Source of the DNA: Gaiellasilicea sp963749515
GTDB taxonomy: Bacteria > Actinomycetota > Thermoleophilia > Gaiellales > Gaiellaceae
Assembly (NCBI GenBank): GCA_963749515.1
Contig: CAVVMR010000006.1
Span: forward strand, 310,001 to 374,000
Direction: 5' to 3'
Length of the DNA: 64,000 nt
Shown: positions 43,736 to 52,877 of the stretch, one piece after another
How positions within the stretch are numbered: the first letter of the stretch is position 1
How the letters are laid out: the number at the start of each line of letters is the position of its first letter
Made by a program: the position numbers and the translations under genes
The notes under the pieces: model-generated
The model's input: the letters and a program-made list of their open reading frames with translations, nothing else
The model's database searches: none
What the model was told of the DNA's origin: nothing

Positions 43736-45238
43736 CTAGGCCGGCTGGAGGCCAGCGACCTTGCCGCGCAGGTACTCGAGGTACGGCTGCGGGTCGATCT
43801 GATTCGCGCCGATCGCGTGCTCGAGCGTCTCCATCGGCGTGAACTTGCGGCCGTGCCGGTAGAGCCGCGTCCGCAGCGACTCGTAGAGCGGGCCGAACTC
43901 GCCCGCCTCGAGCTGCCCGTCGAGATCCGGGATCTCCTCCTCGACCGCCCGCCAGATCTGCACCGAGAGCGCGTTCCCGAGGGCATAGGTCGGGAAGTAG
44001 CCGTACGACGCCCGCGTCCAGTGCACGTCCTGCAGCACGCCGCGCAGGTCGTCGGGGACGTCGATCCCCAGAAACGCCTTCATGCGCGCGCTCCACGCCT
44101 CGGGGAGATCCTCCAGCGCCAGCGTGCCGGCCACGAGCTCCTGCTCGAGCTCGAAGCGGAGGATGATGTGCAGGGAGTACGTGACCTCGTCGGCGTCGAC
44201 GCGGATCAGGCCGGGGGCGACGCGGTTGATGCCCCGGAAGAAGGCATCGAGGTCGACCTGCTCGAGTTGCGGGAAGAGCCGCTGCAGCTCGGGGTAGCGG
44301 CCGCGCCAGAAGGGGAGGGAGCGGCCGACGAGGTTCTCCCAGGTGCGGCTCTGGGACTCGCCGAGCCCGAGCGACGCGTTCCCGTAGAGCGGCGAGCGGC
44401 CAAGCGCAGGATCGACGCCCTGGTACGTCAGCCCGTGGCCCGCCTCGTGCATCGCCGCCCAGAGCGCGCGCAGGTTGTCCGGCTTGTAACGCGTCGTCAT
44501 CCGGATGTCCGTGCCGGCGAACGAGGTCGCGAACGGGTGCACAGTCGGGTCGAGCCGGTACGAGCCTTCCTCGAAGCCGAAGTCGCGCAGGATCCCGGCC
44601 AGGAACTCCTCCTGCACGGGGATCGGAAAGTCACCCTCGAGGAAGGAGCTGTCCGCCGGCTCGCCGGCATCGCGCACGATCGCGGTCAGCTCCGGCCGGA
44701 GCACGTCGAAGACCGCCTTCACCTCGGCGGTCGTCATTCCCGGCTCATACTCGTCGAGGAACGCGTCGTAGGGCGAGTCGCCTTGCTCCATCAGCTCCGC
44801 CCAGCTGAGCGCGACGTCGTGCACGCGGCGAAGCGCCGGCAGAAAGACCGCGAAGTCGTTCTGCTCCCGCGCCTCGAGCCAGGCGACGTGCGCCTTACCA
44901 CCTTCGCGCGCCCAGGCGGCCGCGATCTCGGCCGGCACGCGCCGTGCCTTGTCCCACTCGCGGCGCGTGACGCGGACCAGGCTGGCATCGTCCGAGTCGT
45001 GGCCGAGCTCCGTCTCGAGCGACGAGACCTCGTCGAGCAGCCGCCCGATCTCGTCTGAGGTGAAGCGCTCGTGGATCAGGCCGGAGAGCGTTGCCGAGGC
45101 CTCCGCCCGGGCAGCGGCTCCCTTCGGCGGCATCATCGTTCGCTGATCCCAGCCCATCACACCGAGCGCGCGTTCGAGGTCGTAGATCTCCGCCAGGCGC
45201 TGCTTCAGATCCGCAAGGGCTTTGTTCACCAGGAGCAA
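43736..45238 (-). CDS. M32 carboxypeptidase (Taq-type)
   Basis: A 500-residue metallocarboxypeptidase. The HExxH site is in MHEAGHGLTYQGVD at about residue 265. Other M32 blocks are MGWDQRTMMPPKGAAARAEA, RMTTRYKPDNLRALWAAMH and ESQSRTWENLVGRSLPFW. TTG 45238 is the longest start; GTG 45229 is an alternative three codons in. It is divergent from the M24 peptidase gene with only 26 bp between, so the two promoters overlap. Confidence 0.93.
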   Translation of the reverse strand: MLLVNKALADLKQRLAEIYDLERALGVMGWDQRTMMPPKGAAARAEASATLSGLIHERFTSDEIGRLLDEVSSLETELGHDSDDASLVRVTRREWDKARRVPAEIAAAWAREGGKAHVAWLEAREQNDFAVFLPALRRVHDVALSWAELMEQGDSPYDAFLDEYEPGMTTAEVKAVFDVLRPELTAIVRDAGEPADSSFLEGDFPIPVQEEFLAGILRDFGFEEGSYRLDPTVHPFATSFAGTDIRMTTRYKPDNLRALWAAMHEAGHGLTYQGVDPALGRSPLYGNASLGLGESQSRTWENLVGRSLPFWRGRYPELQRLFPQLEQVDLDAFFRGINRVAPGLIRVDADEVTYSLHIILRFELEQELVAGTLALEDLPEAWSARMKAFLGIDVPDDLRGVLQDVHWTRASYGYFPTYALGNALSVQIWRAVEEEIPDLDGQLEAGEFGPLYESLRTRLYRHGRKFTPMETLEHAIGANQIDPQPYLEYLRGKVAGLQPA

Positions 45239-45264
45239 ACCTACCTATCGTTAGGATCCGCGCG

Positions 45265-46404
45265 ATGCCTGATGTGCTGATCATCGCCGACACGATTCGC
45301 GCGCCCGAGCTGCGGCACGAGGTGCCGCTCGCAGTGCCCGACCCGTTCCTCTACGCGGAGATTGGCGGCAAGCGGTTTGTCGTCGTCAGCGTGCTCGAAG
45401 CGGGCCGCGTCGCGGAGCTCGGGACCGGGCTCGAAGTGCTCACCTACGAGGACGTCGGCATGGACGAGCTGCTCAAGCGCGGCCTCGACTCGTACGAGGT
45501 GGAGCGCGAACTGAACGTGCAGGCCGTCCGCCAGCTCGGGCTCGAGGCGGCGGTGACGCCCAACGGCTTCCCGCTGGGCCAGGCCGACTACCTGCGCTCG
45601 CAGGGGATCGAGCTGACCGCCGACCAGCAATTCTTCGACGAGCGGCGGCGAGTGAAGACCGAGCACGAGCTCGCCGGCATCCGCCGGGCGTGCCGTGCGG
45701 TCGAGGCGGGCATCGCCGTGGGCGTCGAGCTGCTGAAGAGCGCCGACCGCTCGAACGGAGTCCTCATGCGGAACGGCGAGCCGCTCACGTGCGAGCGGGT
45801 CAAGCTCGAGGTCGAGCGGGCATTCGGCGAGCACGGCGCAGCCGCCGAGGAGTTCGTCGTCTCCCACGGTCCCCAGACCGCCACCGGACACGAAGGTGGC
45901 TCCGGCCCCATCGCCGCCGACGACATCGTCCTCTTCGACCTCTTCCCGCGCGACCGCGAGTCGGCGTGCTACTCGGACTTCACGCGCACCTTCTCGCTCG
46001 GACCTCCCTCCGACGAGCTGCGGGAGTACCACCGGCTCGCCAAGGAGGCGCTGGACATGGCGGTTGCGGCCGTCAAGCCGGGCGTGAAGGGGAGCGACAT
46101 CCATCGCCAGGTCTGCGACCTCTTCCACGAGCACGGTCACAAGACGCAGCTGCACAAGGAAGAGGGCGAGGCGCTCGTCGACGGCTACTTCCACGCGACC
46201 GGCCACGGCGTCGGCCTCGAGGTTCACGAGCGCCCCGGTGTCGGCAGGATCGAGAGCGAGCCTCTCGTCGCGGGTGACGTGATCGCGCTCGAGCCGGGTC
46301 TCTACCGGCACGGCTACGCAGGTGTCCGGCTCGAGGACCTCGTGCTCGTCACCGAGGACGGAGCCGAGGTGCTCACGTCCTTCCCGTACGACTTCGAGCT
46401 CTAG
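45265..46404 (+). CDS. M24 family Xaa-Pro aminopeptidase
   Basis: About 379 residues from ATG 45265, with AGGA 9 bp before. The pita-bread C-terminal domain carries the two-metal set: Asp in VLFDLFPRD, Asp in CYSDFTRTF, His in HATGHGVGLEVHE, Glu in VIALEPGLYR and Glu in GVRLEDLVLV. The N-terminal creatinase-like domain is short. It would remove N-terminal residues before proline, together with the divergent M32 carboxypeptidase serving peptide turnover. Confidence 0.93.
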   Translation: MPDVLIIADTIRAPELRHEVPLAVPDPFLYAEIGGKRFVVVSVLEAGRVAELGTGLEVLTYEDVGMDELLKRGLDSYEVERELNVQAVRQLGLEAAVTPNGFPLGQADYLRSQGIELTADQQFFDERRRVKTEHELAGIRRACRAVEAGIAVGVELLKSADRSNGVLMRNGEPLTCERVKLEVERAFGEHGAAAEEFVVSHGPQTATGHEGGSGPIAADDIVLFDLFPRDRESACYSDFTRTFSLGPPSDELREYHRLAKEALDMAVAAVKPGVKGSDIHRQVCDLFHEHGHKTQLHKEEGEALVDGYFHATGHGVGLEVHERPGVGRIESEPLVAGDVIALEPGLYRHGYAGVRLEDLVLVTEDGAEVLTSFPYDFEL

Positions 46405-46428
46405 GCTCCGACCGCAGGTTTACCGGAT

Positions 46429-46442
46429 TACCGCTCGCGGTA
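46429..46442 (+). terminator. Short hairpin after the M24 gene
   Basis: TACCG-CTCG-CGGTA at 46429-46442, 25 bp after the stop. No T-run follows, so it is weak evidence for a terminator. Confidence 0.3.
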
Positions 46443-46462
46443 GTGCCAGACATCACTTGCAA

Positions 46463-46481
46463 CTAGTCTTTTACTAGGAGG
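46463..46481 (+). promoter_or_regulatory. Leader hairpin overlapping the Shine-Dalgarno
   Basis: CTAGT at 46463-46467 and ACTAG at 46473-46477 pair around CTTTT, and the SD AGGAGG occupies 46476-46481, so its first two bases lie in the 3' arm. The ATG is at 46488. This could tune translation of the DUF485/ActP pair. The stem is only 5 bp, so its stability is doubtful. Confidence 0.35.
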
Positions 46482-46487
46482 CTCGGT

Positions 46488-46820
46488 ATGTCTGTGACGA
46501 CCGATCGGGCACGCGTCTCCGCCCGGCCCGCGCCGGACGAGGCGGATCTCGGATCGCTCGAGCACCTGGCGGCAAAGCGGCTCCGTGTCGCTCTCGGGTT
46601 GACCGCCGCGATGCTCGTCGTGTACTTCGGCTTCATTCTGCTGATCGCCTTTGCGCCAGGCTTTCTCGGGAGGCGGATCACCGACGGATTGAGCGTCGGA
46701 ATTGTGCTCGGCGTCGTCGTGATCCTCTCGACGTGGGTGCTCACGTGGACGTACGTCCGCTGGGCAAACCGCGTCTACGAGCCCGCGATCCGTGAACTGG
46801 AGGCGTCGCCATGGTCGTAG
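46488..46820 (+). CDS. DUF485 small membrane protein
   Basis: A 110-residue protein with a charged N-terminus and two membrane helices, MLVVYFGFILLIAFAPGFLG and SVGIVLGVVVILSTWVLTWT, followed by YVRWANRVYEPAIREL, the DUF485 signature tail. Such proteins almost always precede ActP-type acetate symporters, as here (10-bp overlap), and may assist transporter assembly or activity. Confidence 0.92.
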   Translation: MSVTTDRARVSARPAPDEADLGSLEHLAAKRLRVALGLTAAMLVVYFGFILLIAFAPGFLGRRITDGLSVGIVLGVVVILSTWVLTWTYVRWANRVYEPAIRELEASPWS

Positions 46821-48391
46821 GCGCATTCACCCCGGGCGAGCCGAACGCGATCGCCATCGTCTTCTTCGTCCTCTTCGTCCTGGCCGCGCTCGGAATCACC
46901 TGGTGGGCGGCCCGGCGCACGCGGACGACCGACCACTTCTACGCCGCCGGCCGCAGCGTCACCGGTTTCCAGAACGGGTTGGCGCTGTCCGGCGACTACA
47001 TGAGCGCGGCGAGCTTCCTCGGCATCGCGGGACTCGTCGCTCTGACCGGCTTCGACGGCCTGATCTATTCGATCGGCTTCCTGGTCGGCTGGCCGATCGT
47101 GCTCTTCCTGATCGCCGAGCCGCTGCGCAACCTCGGCCGCTACACCTTCGCCGACGTGGTCGCGTACCGGCTTCGCCAGAAGCCCGTCCGTGTGGCGACC
47201 GCGTTCGGAACGCTCTCGGTCGTCATCTTCTACTTGATCGCGCAGATGGTCGGCGCGGGCACGCTGATCCATCTGATCTTCGGCCTGTCGTACTGGCTCT
47301 CCGTCGTGATCGTCGGGGCCGTGATGCTCACGTTCCTGCTCCTCGGCGGCATGATCGCCACCACCTGGGTGCAGATCGTCAAGGCGACGCTGTTGATCGG
47401 CGGCGCAACCGTGATGGCGTTCCTCGTCCTGCTCGAGTTCGGGATGAACCCGATCAATCTCTTCCAGGACGCGTCGAGGCAGTTCGGGGCGAGCGTGCTC
47501 CAGCCCGGGAGCCTCGTCTCCGACCACTGGAACGCGCTTTCACTCGGACTTGCGCTGATGTTCGGGACGGCGGGGCTGCCGCACATCCTGATGCGCTTCT
47601 ACACCGTGCCCGACCGCAAGGCGGCGCGCACGTCGGTCAACTGGGCCACCTTCTTCATCGGCTTCTTCTATCTGCTGACCTTCGTGCTCGGGTTCGGCGC
47701 CATGGCGCTCGTCGGGCAGGCGCCGATCCAGGCGGTGGACAGGGGCGGGAACGCGGCTGCGCTCCTGCTCGCCGACAACGTCGCGGGCACACCGTTCCTC
47801 GGCTTCATCGCCGCGGTCGCGTTCGCGACGATCCTCGCGGTCGTCGCCGGTCTGACGCTCTCCGGGGCCGCCGCGCTCTCGCACGATCTCTGGGTGAACG
47901 TCGTCCGGGACGGCGAGGCGCCGGAGCACGAGCAGTTCCGGGTCGCTCGGGCTGCGACCTTCCTGATGGGAGGTCTCGCAATCGTGCTCGGAATTGTGCT
48001 GGAGGGCCAGAACATCGCCTTCATGGTCGGGCTTGCGTTCGCGATCGCTGCGAGTGCGAACTTCCCCGCGCTCCTGATGTCGATCTACTGGCGCGGCTAC
48101 ACGACCTGGGGCGCTGTGACGAGCATCGTCGTCGGCGGCGTGTCTTCCCTCGTCCTGATCTCGATCTCGCCGACGATCATGGTCGACGTGCTGGAACGCG
48201 ACTCGGCGCTGATCGGGCTGACGAATCCGGCGCTGATCTCGATGCCGCTCGCATTCGTGTCCGGGATCCTCGTCTCGCTGCTCCGGCCGGAGCCCGAGGC
48301 GGCCGCCCGCTTTGCAGAGGCGGAGCGGCGGATCCACCTCGGCGACACCGCACCCGCGCGGCCCGCAGGCCTGCCGGCACGGGCGCGCTGA
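46811..48391 (+). CDS. actP: Cation/acetate symporter, SSS family
   Basis: A 526-residue transporter with about 13 membrane segments. It has the SSS/ActP landmarks RTRTTDHFYAAGRSVTGFQN, GLALSGDYMSAASFLGIAGL and FGTAGLPHILMRFYTVPD. The family moves acetate or pyruvate with sodium or protons. The DUF485 gene precedes it and acetyl-CoA synthetase follows, so the unit scavenges and activates acetate. Confidence 0.93.
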   Translation: MVVGAFTPGEPNAIAIVFFVLFVLAALGITWWAARRTRTTDHFYAAGRSVTGFQNGLALSGDYMSAASFLGIAGLVALTGFDGLIYSIGFLVGWPIVLFLIAEPLRNLGRYTFADVVAYRLRQKPVRVATAFGTLSVVIFYLIAQMVGAGTLIHLIFGLSYWLSVVIVGAVMLTFLLLGGMIATTWVQIVKATLLIGGATVMAFLVLLEFGMNPINLFQDASRQFGASVLQPGSLVSDHWNALSLGLALMFGTAGLPHILMRFYTVPDRKAARTSVNWATFFIGFFYLLTFVLGFGAMALVGQAPIQAVDRGGNAAALLLADNVAGTPFLGFIAAVAFATILAVVAGLTLSGAAALSHDLWVNVVRDGEAPEHEQFRVARAATFLMGGLAIVLGIVLEGQNIAFMVGLAFAIAASANFPALLMSIYWRGYTTWGAVTSIVVGGVSSLVLISISPTIMVDVLERDSALIGLTNPALISMPLAFVSGILVSLLRPEPEAAARFAEAERRIHLGDTAPARPAGLPARAR

Positions 48392-48461
48392 ACCTCAGTC
48401 GGGGCGCTCGCACCGGCGGGCGCCCCGACCTCGAGGCACGCGGCGTGGTAAGACACGTGAC

Positions 48462-50414
48462 ATGAGCGACCAGACGATCGAGACCATCTTCACGGAGGAG
48501 CGGCGCTACCCGCCGCCGCCCGACTTTGCCGCACTCGCAGTCGCCCAGCCCGACATCTACGAGCGCGACTTCGAGGAGTTCTGGGAGAGCGAGGGCCGCG
48601 AGCGCGTGACGTGGTTCGAGCCCTTCACGAACCTCTACGAGTGGGAGCTTCCCTACGCGAAGTGGTACCTCGGCGGCAAGCTCAACGTCTCGTACAACTG
48701 CGTCGACCGGCACGTCGACGCCGGCCTCGGCGATCGGATCGCGTACCTCTGGGAGGGCGAGCCGGAGGGTGACCGCCGCGAGCTCAGCTACGCGCAGCTC
48801 CAGTCCGAGGTCGTCCGCTTCGCCAACGCGCTGAAGGAGCTCGGAGTCGGCAAGGGGACGAAGGTCGCGATCTACATGGGCATGATCCCCGAGCTCCCGA
48901 TTGCGATGCTCGCGTGCACGCGCCTCGGGGCGCCGCACACCGTCGTCTTCGGCGGGTTCTCCGCCGACTCGCTCTCCGACCGCGCGAACGACATGGGCTG
49001 CGAGGTCCTGATCACGCAGGACGAAGCCTGGCGGCGGGGTGCCACGGTGCCGCTGAAGCAGACCGCGGACGCGGCGATGGCGGACGCGCCGGGGATCCAG
49101 AAGTGCCTCGTCGTCCGCCGCACCGGCAACGACGTGCCGATGCAGGACGGGCGCGACTCGTGGTACCACGAGCTCGATGTCTCCGACGATCCGGCGACCT
49201 GCCCGCCGGAGCCGATGGACGCCGAGGATCTGCTCTTCCTGATGTACACGTCCGGCACCACGGCGAAGCCGAAGGGGATCGCGCACACGACGGCGGGATA
49301 TCTCGTCGGCGTCGCCTCGAGTCACGCCCTGGTCTTCGACCTGAAGCCGCAGGAGGACGTCTACTGGTGCGCGGCGGACATCGGCTGGATCACCGGCCAC
49401 AGCTACATCGTCTACGGCCCGCTGACGAACGGCACGACGTCCGTCCTCTACGAGGGAACGCCCGACTTCCCGGACAAGGACCGCTGGTGGGACATCGTCG
49501 AGCGCTACGGCGTCACGATCCTCTACACCGCGCCGACTGCGATCCGGGCGCACATGAAGTGGGGGCCGGAGCACGCCGACAAGCACGACCTCACCTCGCT
49601 GCGCCTCCTGGGATCGGTCGGCGAGCCGATCAACCCAGAGGCGTGGATGTGGTACCGCGAGCATGTCGGCGGCGACCGGACGCCGGTCGTCGACACGTGG
49701 TGGCAGACCGAGACCGGGATGATCATGATCACCCCGTTGCCTGGTGTGACAACGACGAAGCCCGGCTCGGCGACGAAGCCGTTCCCCGGCGTCGACGCCG
49801 GTGTCTTCAACGAGGCCGGGGAGGAAGTCGGCCCGGGCGGCGGCGGCTATCTGGTGCTCAAGCGGCCCTGGCCGGCGATGACGCGCGGGATCTACGGCGA
49901 CGATGCACGCTTCCGCGAGACCTACTGGGAGAAGTACCCCGGGTTCTACTTCGCCGGCGACGGCGCCAGGATCGACGAGGACGGCGACTTCTGGCTGCTC
50001 GGCCGCGTCGACGACGTGATGAACGTCTCCGGCCACCGGATCTCGACGATCGAGGTCGAGTCGGCGCTCGTCGATCACTCGAAGGTGGCGGAGGCTGCGG
50101 TCTGCGGACGCGCCGACTCGCTTACAGGGCAGGCAATCGTGGCCTACGTGACGTTGAAGGGCGGCGACGATGGCTCGATCGAGATGCTCGAGGAGCTGCG
50201 CAACCATGTTGCGGCGAAGATCGGCCCGATCGCCAAGCCGGCGAACATCGTCTTCACGCCGGAGCTACCGAAGACGCGCTCCGGGAAGATCATGCGCCGC
50301 CTCCTGCGCGATGTCGCCGAGAACCGGCCGCTGGGTGACACGACGACGCTCGCCGACCCGACGGTCGTCAGCGAGATCGCCGAGCGCGCCACCGCCGACG
50401 CCGCCGAGGAGTAG
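48462..50414 (+). CDS. acs: Acetyl-CoA synthetase
   Basis: A 650-residue AMP-forming acyl-CoA synthetase from ATG 48462. Core motifs are LMYTSGTTAKPKGIAHTTAG, the A5 motif with TWWQTETGMIMITPLPG, FAGDGARIDEDGDFWLLGR, and the A10 lysine in TRSGKIMRRLLRD, the usual site of regulatory acetylation. Chain length and the ACAS_N-like start (DIYERDFEEFWESEGRER) fit Acs. It lies 70 bp after actP in the same direction. Confidence 0.95.
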   Translation: MSDQTIETIFTEERRYPPPPDFAALAVAQPDIYERDFEEFWESEGRERVTWFEPFTNLYEWELPYAKWYLGGKLNVSYNCVDRHVDAGLGDRIAYLWEGEPEGDRRELSYAQLQSEVVRFANALKELGVGKGTKVAIYMGMIPELPIAMLACTRLGAPHTVVFGGFSADSLSDRANDMGCEVLITQDEAWRRGATVPLKQTADAAMADAPGIQKCLVVRRTGNDVPMQDGRDSWYHELDVSDDPATCPPEPMDAEDLLFLMYTSGTTAKPKGIAHTTAGYLVGVASSHALVFDLKPQEDVYWCAADIGWITGHSYIVYGPLTNGTTSVLYEGTPDFPDKDRWWDIVERYGVTILYTAPTAIRAHMKWGPEHADKHDLTSLRLLGSVGEPINPEAWMWYREHVGGDRTPVVDTWWQTETGMIMITPLPGVTTTKPGSATKPFPGVDAGVFNEAGEEVGPGGGGYLVLKRPWPAMTRGIYGDDARFRETYWEKYPGFYFAGDGARIDEDGDFWLLGRVDDVMNVSGHRISTIEVESALVDHSKVAEAAVCGRADSLTGQAIVAYVTLKGGDDGSIEMLEELRNHVAAKIGPIAKPANIVFTPELPKTRSGKIMRRLLRDVAENRPLGDTTTLADPTVVSEIAERATADAAEE

Positions 50415-50420
50415 ATCCCC

Positions 50421-51230
50421 CTAGCGCTTCTCGCCGACGACGAGCAGGTACTCGTAGTGGTACTCGGACGGGCCGTCCGGCTCGCCTCGGTTCACGCGCG
50501 TCGCGAATTCGAGGAACTCGCGGTCGAGTTGCTCGACGCGCTCCGGCTCGCCTGAGTACGCGGCAACGGCCGGGCCGAACGTCTCCCGGTAGAAGTCGCA
50601 GTACTCGCGTGGGCCGCCTTGGCTCCGTTCGATGAGCGACGTTCGCGTGAAGTCGAGTGACGCGACACCGTCGCCGAAGAGCTCCCGGACGTGTTGCTCG
50701 TCGCCCCACAGCAGCGGCGGTAGCGCATCCTGCGGCGGCGCAGGGAGGTATGGCGCGAAGACCCCGAAGAACTCGCCGACGCCGCCGTCGGGTGTGAAGT
50801 TCGCCATTCCGATCGTGCCGCCCGGCCGGCAGACCCGGAGCAGCTCGTCGGCGACTGCCTGGTGGTCGGGGGCGAACATGGCGCCGAACGCCGACGTGAC
50901 GACGTCGAACTGGCTGTCCGCGAACGGGAGCGCCTCCGCGTCGGCCACGACCCATTCGATCTCGAGCCCACGTCCGCGCGCTTCGCCCTCGCCGGCCGCG
51001 AGGCTCTCCGGCGTCAGGTCGGAGGCCACGACGTTCGCGCCTGCCTCGGCCGCGCGGATGGCGACGTTCCCGGAGCCGGCGGCCACGTCGAGCACGGTCT
51101 GCCCGGACGCGATCTCGCACGCCGCGACGAGCTCCGCGCCGACTCCCCACACCATCTCCTTTGCGAACCGGTGGTAGTCACCGAGCGCCCAGACCGTGGT
51201 CGGTGCCTTCACGTCGTCCATGACGGCCAC
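50421..51230 (-). CDS. SAM-dependent methyltransferase, UbiE-like
   Basis: About 269 residues; ATG 51230 or, three codons in, ATG 51221. Class I methyltransferase motifs are TVLDVAAGSGNVAIRAAEAG (motif I), ANVVASDLTPESLAAG, VVADAEALPFADSQFDVVTS and LLRVCRPGGTIGMANF. The substrate is unknown. The gene converges on acs with 6 bp between stops and stands before a LuxR-type regulator gene in the same direction. Confidence 0.88.
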   Translation of the reverse strand: MAVMDDVKAPTTVWALGDYHRFAKEMVWGVGAELVAACEIASGQTVLDVAAGSGNVAIRAAEAGANVVASDLTPESLAAGEGEARGRGLEIEWVVADAEALPFADSQFDVVTSAFGAMFAPDHQAVADELLRVCRPGGTIGMANFTPDGGVGEFFGVFAPYLPAPPQDALPPLLWGDEQHVRELFGDGVASLDFTRTSLIERSQGGPREYCDFYRETFGPAVAAYSGEPERVEQLDREFLEFATRVNRGEPDGPSEYHYEYLLVVGEKR

Positions 51231-51278
51231 GCTACGCGCGATGGCCGGAGACCGCGTCGCCAGAATTGGCCATCTTTC

Positions 51279-52835
51279 TCAGATGCCGGAGCGGACCGCG
51301 TGGGCGGCGGCGGCGGCGCGGGAGGGCAGGTCGAGCTTGCGCAAGATGTTCGTCACGTGCCGGTGCACGGTGTGCTCGCTGAGGACCAGACGGTCTGCGA
51401 TCTGCCGGTTCGTAAGGCCTTCGGCGAGCAGGGCGAGCACCTCCTGCTCGCGCGGCGTCACGCCGCCCGCGGGCGTGGCCGGCAGTGCACCCAGCCGTCG
51501 GAGGGTGGCCTCGGCGGTCGCGACCTCCGACCGCGAGCGGTCGTCACGACCGAGCGCGGCGAGCGTTCCCGCAAGCTCGACCCGAGCCTCCGCGGCCTCG
51601 AACGGGGCGCCGCAGCTCTCGTAGCCGGCGACTGCGTCTTCGAGCAACCTCAGCGCGCGCTCGTGCTCGCCGGCGGCTGCTGCGAGCACGCCCTCGGAGG
51701 CGTCCGCCGACGAGCGCGCCGCTGGCGTTCCAAGCACCGTCACGAGCCGGCGCAGCTCGGCGACGGCCTCCGTCGCCTCGGCGAGCCGGGAGCGGGCGGC
51801 GAGCGCCCGGATGAGTAGCGCGAGGGCCGGCGCCTGCTGCGGTCCCTGGTCCGCGGCACGCAGGACTTGGAGCAGCTCGATCGCCGTCGCGGACGCGCCG
51901 TCGTCGAGGGCGAGACGCGCGCGGCAGAGCTGGACGGCCGACGAGTGGCCGGCGCGGTCGAGGAGCGCCCTCGCCTCGTCCGCGCGGTTCTGGCGCCGCC
52001 GCAGCTCCGCGAGCTCGACGAGTGGCCCGGCGGCGGAGGCCGGACGCGAGCGGCCGAAGTCCTCGGAGGCCGCCTCGAGCATCGCTTCGGCCTGCGCCCA
52101 CCGGCCGCGCCACAGGTCGACGGCGCCGTACTTGGCACGGCAGAACCCGAGCATGTACCGGCTGCTGTAGCGGGCGGCGAACTCGGCGATCCGGTCACAC
52201 CATTCGGCGGCCCGGTCGTAGTCCTGCACGTTCACGCACGCAGTCACGAGCATGCAGCAGGTCCAGGCGCTCGAGATCGGGATCGTCGCGTCGCCTCCGA
52301 GCGCCGTCGCCGTTGCCTCGTCGAGGCAGCGCATCCCCTCCTCCACCTCGGTGCGCGCGACGAGCGAGGCACCCTCAAGCGCGAGGCCGAGCATCTCGAG
52401 GTCGGGCACATCGAAGCGCCGACCGAGTTCGGCGGCCTCGAGCGCAAGCGCCTCCACCCGTGCGTGGTCGCCGAAGGCGGCGTAGCCCTCGTGGAACGCG
52501 AGCCAGCCGTGGTCCGGCCCCGGCTGGAGCGGCTCGAGCAGCCGGCGAGCGCGGCGCAGCCAGCCCTGGGCGACGGCCGCCGCGCCGCGGAAGTCGAGCT
52601 CGTCGGCCGCGAGCCACGTCGCCATCCGCGCCGCTCCCGCGGCGTCGCCGTCCTCGCGGTAGCGGCGGTACGCCCGCTCACGTGCCGCGAATGTCGCGGC
52701 CTCGTCGTCGAGCCACCACGCGGCCCAGCTCAGGCCCTCGAACGAATCGGCCGACTCCTCGGCCGCCTCGAAGGCCGCACGCGCCGCCTGCCAGTGTCCG
52801 GCGCGCAGCGCGACCCAGCCGGGTTCCTGTCCCAC
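51279..52835 (-). CDS. LuxR-family regulator with helical-repeat sensor
   Basis: A 518-residue protein. The N-terminal 440 residues form TPR/HemY-like helical repeats (for example DRAAEWCDRIAEFAARYSSR and GRWAQAEAMLEAASEDFG). The C-terminal LuxR HTH is TPREQEVLALLAEGLTNRQI and SEHTVHRHVTNILRKLDL at about 455-510. There is no Walker motif, unlike LAL regulators, so it is a TPR-only form. It may control the divergent or downstream methyltransferase; the target is unproven. Confidence 0.88.
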   Translation of the reverse strand: MGQEPGWVALRAGHWQAARAAFEAAEESADSFEGLSWAAWWLDDEAATFAARERAYRRYREDGDAAGAARMATWLAADELDFRGAAAVAQGWLRRARRLLEPLQPGPDHGWLAFHEGYAAFGDHARVEALALEAAELGRRFDVPDLEMLGLALEGASLVARTEVEEGMRCLDEATATALGGDATIPISSAWTCCMLVTACVNVQDYDRAAEWCDRIAEFAARYSSRYMLGFCRAKYGAVDLWRGRWAQAEAMLEAASEDFGRSRPASAAGPLVELAELRRRQNRADEARALLDRAGHSSAVQLCRARLALDDGASATAIELLQVLRAADQGPQQAPALALLIRALAARSRLAEATEAVAELRRLVTVLGTPAARSSADASEGVLAAAAGEHERALRLLEDAVAGYESCGAPFEAAEARVELAGTLAALGRDDRSRSEVATAEATLRRLGALPATPAGGVTPREQEVLALLAEGLTNRQIADRLVLSEHTVHRHVTNILRKLDLPSRAAAAAHAVRSGI

Positions 52836-52877
52836 GAGGCCTATTGTCGCGCAGACGGGCGGGCTGGACCTGCGCCG

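Noticed and set aside
48177..50207. 676-codon antisense frame opposite acs
   Set aside because: Acetyl-CoA synthetase motifs fill the plus strand; the antisense frame has no recognisable domain.
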